Shown: piece by piece, positions 7,181 through 9,166 of the stretch
How the letters are laid out: every line of letters begins with the position of its first letter
How positions within the stretch are numbered: position 1 is the first letter of the stretch
Position numbers and translations under genes: made by a program
DNA from: Deltaproteobacteria bacterium
Lineage (GTDB): Bacteria; Desulfobacterota; Binatia; DP-6
Direction of reading: 5' to 3'
DNA: 9,166 nt
NCBI GenBank assembly: GCA_005879245.1
Contig: VBLA01000010.1
Location: 1 to 9,166 of the forward strand
Notes under the pieces: generated by a model
Database searches by the model: none
Told to the model about the DNA's origin: nothing
The model's input: only the letters and a program-made list of their open reading frames with translations

Positions 7181-8128
7181 ATGGCTCGCGTGCTCCGCGC
7201 GCCGCTCCTCCACTTCCTCCTGCTCGGTGGCGCGCTCCTCGCGCTGCGCCCGTGGTGGCGATCGGACATGGAAGAGAGCCGGCCGCGGATCGTCATCGGC
7301 GCCGACGATCTCGAGCGGCTTCGCGAGACATGGACGGAAGAGCACGGCTCGCCGCCGAGCCGCGCCGCCGAAGATGGTCTCGTCCGTGATGCGATCGACG
7401 AGGAGATCCTGTACCGCGAAGCCCTGGCGCGTGGCTTCGATCGCCGGGACGCGGCCGTACGCGAGCGCCTCGTGCGCCTCGGCGGCTTTGTCGGCGAGGA
7501 GGCCGGCGGTGACCGCGACACCCTCGAGCGCGAGGCGCGCCGGCTCGGGCTCGAGCGGAGCGACCTCGTGGTCCGGCGCCACCTCGTGGAGATGATGCGG
7601 CTCGCCGCGGGATGGCTCGGGCCAAATGGGTTGCCCTCGGAGGCGGATCTCGAGGCTTACCGCGCCCAGCACGCGGCGGAATTCGCCCCGCCGGCGCGCG
7701 TCCGCCTGACGCACGTCTACCTGAGCGAAGACCGGCGCGGGGCCAGCGTCACGGCCGACGCGACCGCACTGCTCGACGACCTCCGACGGACGGGAACCGG
7801 CCCCGCGGTCGCCGCCGCACGGGGCGACGCCTTCATCCGCGGCGCGGAGTTCGACGGCTCGCCGGCGGACCTCGAGCGCCTCTTCGGTCCGGGCTTCGCG
7901 GAGTCCGTTGATGCGCAGCCGGTCGGGACCTGGGTCGGGCCCTTCCGGTCGAGCTACGGCCTCCACCTCGTCTGGGTGCACGCCCGGGAGCCGGCGCCGA
8001 CACCGTCACCCACCGCCGTGCGCGGTCGGGTGCTGCAGCAGTGGCTGCGGGAGCAGAGCGAGCAGCGGAGGCGGGAGGTGATGCAGGCGCTGCGGGCGCG
8101 CTACGCCGTCGAGGTCGTGGCGCACTAG
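7181..8128 (+). CDS. Membrane-anchored parvulin-type peptidyl-prolyl isomerase
   Basis: 315 residues; the start is fixed by the AGGAGG above. An N-terminal hydrophobic anchor (LLHFLLLGGALLAL, 9-22) should place the rest in the periplasm, as in PpiD and PrsA-like factors. Residues 40-170 are a helical, charged SurA-N-like region: LVRDAIDEEILYREALARGF (67-86), then YRAQHAAEFAPP (160-171). The parvulin domain runs about 172-270: VRLTHVYLS (174-182) at the first strand and VGPFRSSYGLHLVWV (252-266) at the end. The two core histidines of parvulins are kept (His178, His262). The usual GGDLGW-type loop is replaced by FIRGAEFDGSPADL (218-231), so catalysis may be weak or lost and it could act as a chaperone. 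A charged helical tail (280-306) follows. Paired with DUF3604, it may help fold that Cys-rich exported partner, which is an inference from coupling. It is convergent with the small exported protein gene, 9 bases apart. Confidence 0.88.
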   Translation: MARVLRAPLLHFLLLGGALLALRPWWRSDMEESRPRIVIGADDLERLRETWTEEHGSPPSRAAEDGLVRDAIDEEILYREALARGFDRRDAAVRERLVRLGGFVGEEAGGDRDTLEREARRLGLERSDLVVRRHLVEMMRLAAGWLGPNGLPSEADLEAYRAQHAAEFAPPARVRLTHVYLSEDRRGASVTADATALLDDLRRTGTGPAVAAARGDAFIRGAEFDGSPADLERLFGPGFAESVDAQPVGTWVGPFRSSYGLHLVWVHAREPAPTPSPTAVRGRVLQQWLREQSEQRRREVMQALRARYAVEVVAH

Positions 8129-8137
8129 CGTTCCCTC

Positions 8138-8434
8138 TCACTTCGGCCCGACGCTGGTGCTCGTCTCCCCGCTGTCGTGGAGCCTGATCAGGCGGGTGGC
8201 GGCATCCAGTAGCTCGACCTGCGCTTCCTTCACGTCCATGGTGCCGAACGGCATGCGGAGGGTGATCGTGTCGCCCTCCTTCTTGGCCACCCGCACCCGC
8301 ACGACCGTGATGCCGTCGGGAGCGACCATCAACCACTCGGACCCCGGCGACAGCCTGGTATCTCGCCCGCACGTCAGCGACCCGAGCAGGAGCGCCAGGG
8401 CGACCAGCAAGCGGCGGTTGGTCCCGGCTCTCAT
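8138..8434 (-). CDS. Small exported hypothetical protein
   Basis: 98 residues from the ATG at 8434. An N-terminal signal (RRLLVALALLLGSLTCG) is followed by about 75 mature residues with alternating beta strands: WLMVAPDGITVVRVRVA, then DTITLRMPFGTMDVKEAQVE. Cys22 could carry a lipid, but SLTC is not a good lipobox, so it may be a soluble periplasmic protein. I recognise no family. It lies 30 bases downstream of the lipoprotein gene on the same strand, probably co-transcribed. There is no strong ribosome binding site within normal distance; GAGAGG is about 15 bases upstream. Confidence 0.6.
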   Translation of the reverse strand: MRAGTNRRLLVALALLLGSLTCGRDTRLSPGSEWLMVAPDGITVVRVRVAKKEGDTITLRMPFGTMDVKEAQVELLDAATRLIRLHDSGETSTSVGPK

Positions 8435-8463
8435 GGCGAGCGACGATGGCCTCTCCCGGCGCG

Positions 8464-8476
8464 GTCACCCGGTGAC
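8464..8476. repeat. Short dyad over the lipoprotein stop codon
   Basis: GTCACC (8464-8469), one base, then GGTGAC (8471-8476) form a perfect inverted repeat overlapping the stop codon of the lipoprotein gene (8465-8467). It could be a small RNA hairpin in the intercistronic region or chance. Confidence 0.35.
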
Positions 8477-8788
8477 GGGGGCTTTCAGCAGCTCGATGTC
8501 CTTCACCCAGACCGTGCCACCCCCGCCTTCCGCCTTCATGCGCGCGCGATACGTGAGGGTCGCACTCTCCAGGCGGGGGAGCGGCACCTCGAAGAGCGGG
8601 ACGGGCCCGGCGGATACGCGCTCGATGCGCCAGCCGCCTTCGTCGGCCGTCACCCCGGTCGCCGTGATCGGCGTGTCGGCCGAGCCGAAAACCCGGATAG
8701 TCTCGCTCGGGCCGGAGCGCACCGACCCGGCGCAGGCGACGAGCCAGATCCCCAACGACCCCTGGGCCACCACACGCCTCCACCCCAT
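8465..8788 (-). CDS. Small lipoprotein with carbohydrate-binding-like beta fold
   Basis: 107 residues from the ATG at 8788. The frame is open to 8836, but this start has GGAGGAG (8800-8794) five bases upstream and directly begins a lipoprotein signal: GWRRVVAQGSLGIWLVACAG with a textbook lipobox LVAC (Cys19). The mature part of about 88 residues is beta-rich: IRVFGSADTPITATG, then LFEVPLPRLESATLTYRARM, ending GGTVWVKDIELLKAP. The last strands resemble the closing strands of jelly-roll carbohydrate-binding domains, where W-V/I-D-D-V/I-x-L-L is common. No binding site is claimed. It lies 73 bases downstream of the Rieske oxygenase gene and 30 bases upstream of the small exported protein gene. 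It seems short for the fold (see findings). Confidence 0.7.
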   Translation of the reverse strand: MGWRRVVAQGSLGIWLVACAGSVRSGPSETIRVFGSADTPITATGVTADEGGWRIERVSAGPVPLFEVPLPRLESATLTYRARMKAEGGGGTVWVKDIELLKAPVTG

Positions 8789-8861
8789 GTGAACTCCTCC
8801 GCCCACCAGGGTCGTCGGGGCGGGCACGGGTTGCAAGTAGCCGGCCGCGCGGGCCCGGCTG

Positions 8862-9166
8862 TCATTCGAGCCCGAGGGCGCGGCGCAGGCTCCGGTGGAA
8901 GTGGCTGAGCGCGGGCTCGTTGCGTCCGAACGTCACGTGATCCTGTGCTCCGGACCGAAAGCCGCGCTGGATGCCTTCCCCCAGCCGGAAGTCCTCGCGG
9001 TCGACCGCGTCGATGGCGAGCTGGAGGTTCGCCGCCCAGTGCCGGCGCATCTTGTCGGTCGTCGGCGGGTCCGGGACGTAGAGGGAGAGGTGGACCGTGC
9101 TGTCGTCGGGTGTCGAACCGGGGAACATGCGCCAGAGCTCCACGTGGTCGGCCTGGTGGACGAGGA
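8862..9166 (-). CDS. Rieske-type ring-hydroxylating oxygenase alpha subunit, C-terminal part
   Basis: The minus frame is open to the right edge and gives about 100 C-terminal residues ending SLRRALGLE. The segment LVHQADHVELWRMFPGSTPD, then VHLSLYVPDP, then VDREDFRLGEGIQRGFRSGA and TFGRNEPALSHFHRSL, matches my memory of the end of the catalytic (SRPBCC) domain of Rieske oxygenase alpha subunits. There a conserved Asp or Glu follows VxxEDFxxxExxQxG and the chain closes with an F-G-R-N-E-P-x-x-x-H-x-H motif. The Rieske cluster and the 2-His-1-Asp iron ligands would lie upstream, outside the window. The substrate cannot be told. Being first in the minus-strand run, it may head an operon with the two small exported proteins. 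Confidence 0.8.
   Translation of the reverse strand, partial: LVHQADHVELWRMFPGSTPDDSTVHLSLYVPDPPTTDKMRRHWAANLQLAIDAVDREDFRLGEGIQRGFRSGAQDHVTFGRNEPALSHFHRSLRRALGLE

Noticed and set aside
6623..7981. Minus-strand open frame of 452 codons
   Set aside because: Antisense to the DUF3604 and parvulin genes, both of which have clear motifs; the composition is Arg/Glu/Pro-rich shadow sequence.
8789..8836. Longer start for the small lipoprotein
   Set aside because: The upstream start would bury the lipobox signal 16 residues in, while the ATG at 8788 has a strong ribosome binding site at ideal spacing.

Overview
The window is high-GC, densely coding bacterial DNA. It holds no rRNA, tRNA, CRISPR array, phage or transposase gene. 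The content is mostly exported proteins: a parallel beta-helix protein, a beta-propeller with a Cys-rich head, a DUF3604 protein, a membrane-anchored parvulin, a HupE/UreJ-type membrane protein and small lipoproteins. A Rieske-type oxygenase sits at the right edge. This mix suggests a free-living Gram-negative of the deltaproteobacterial / Myxococcota / Candidatus Binatia type, probably environmental or metagenomic. The lineage is an inference from gene content and is not proven here.

Layout. (1) 1-1318, minus: an exported right-handed beta-helix protein whose 3' end lies beyond the left edge. It has no stop codon in the window, so it is easily missed behind a long spurious plus-strand ORF. 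(2) 1319-1594: divergent intergenic region. (3) 1595-2899, plus: an exported YncE-like beta-propeller. (4) 2906-2992: three perfect 29-bp tandem copies between convergent genes, the last containing the stop codon of the next gene. (5) 2974-3987, minus: HupE/UreJ-family membrane protein. (6) 4127-4716, minus: a YiiX/YaeF-like papain-fold amidase gene broken by an apparent one-base frameshift near 4442-4444. (7) 4717-4819: divergent promoter region with a small repeat/dyad. (8) 4820-7180 and 7181-8128, plus: DUF3604 protein and membrane-anchored parvulin-type PPIase, directly abutting and probably translationally coupled. (9) 8138-8434, 8465-8788 and 8862-9166, minus: two small exported or lipoprotein genes downstream of the C-terminal end of a Rieske-type oxygenase alpha subunit. 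All three could be one operon transcribed right to left.

How the genes may work together. The most interesting grouping is the DUF3604 protein, the anchored parvulin-like protein and the HupE/UreJ-type protein. From memory these families recur together in other bacteria. A metal-binding export-side enzyme, a periplasmic folding factor and a candidate metal permease would make a coherent uncharacterised envelope module. Here the HupE-like gene is on the opposite strand and separated by the broken amidase gene, so a functional link is an inference from proximity.
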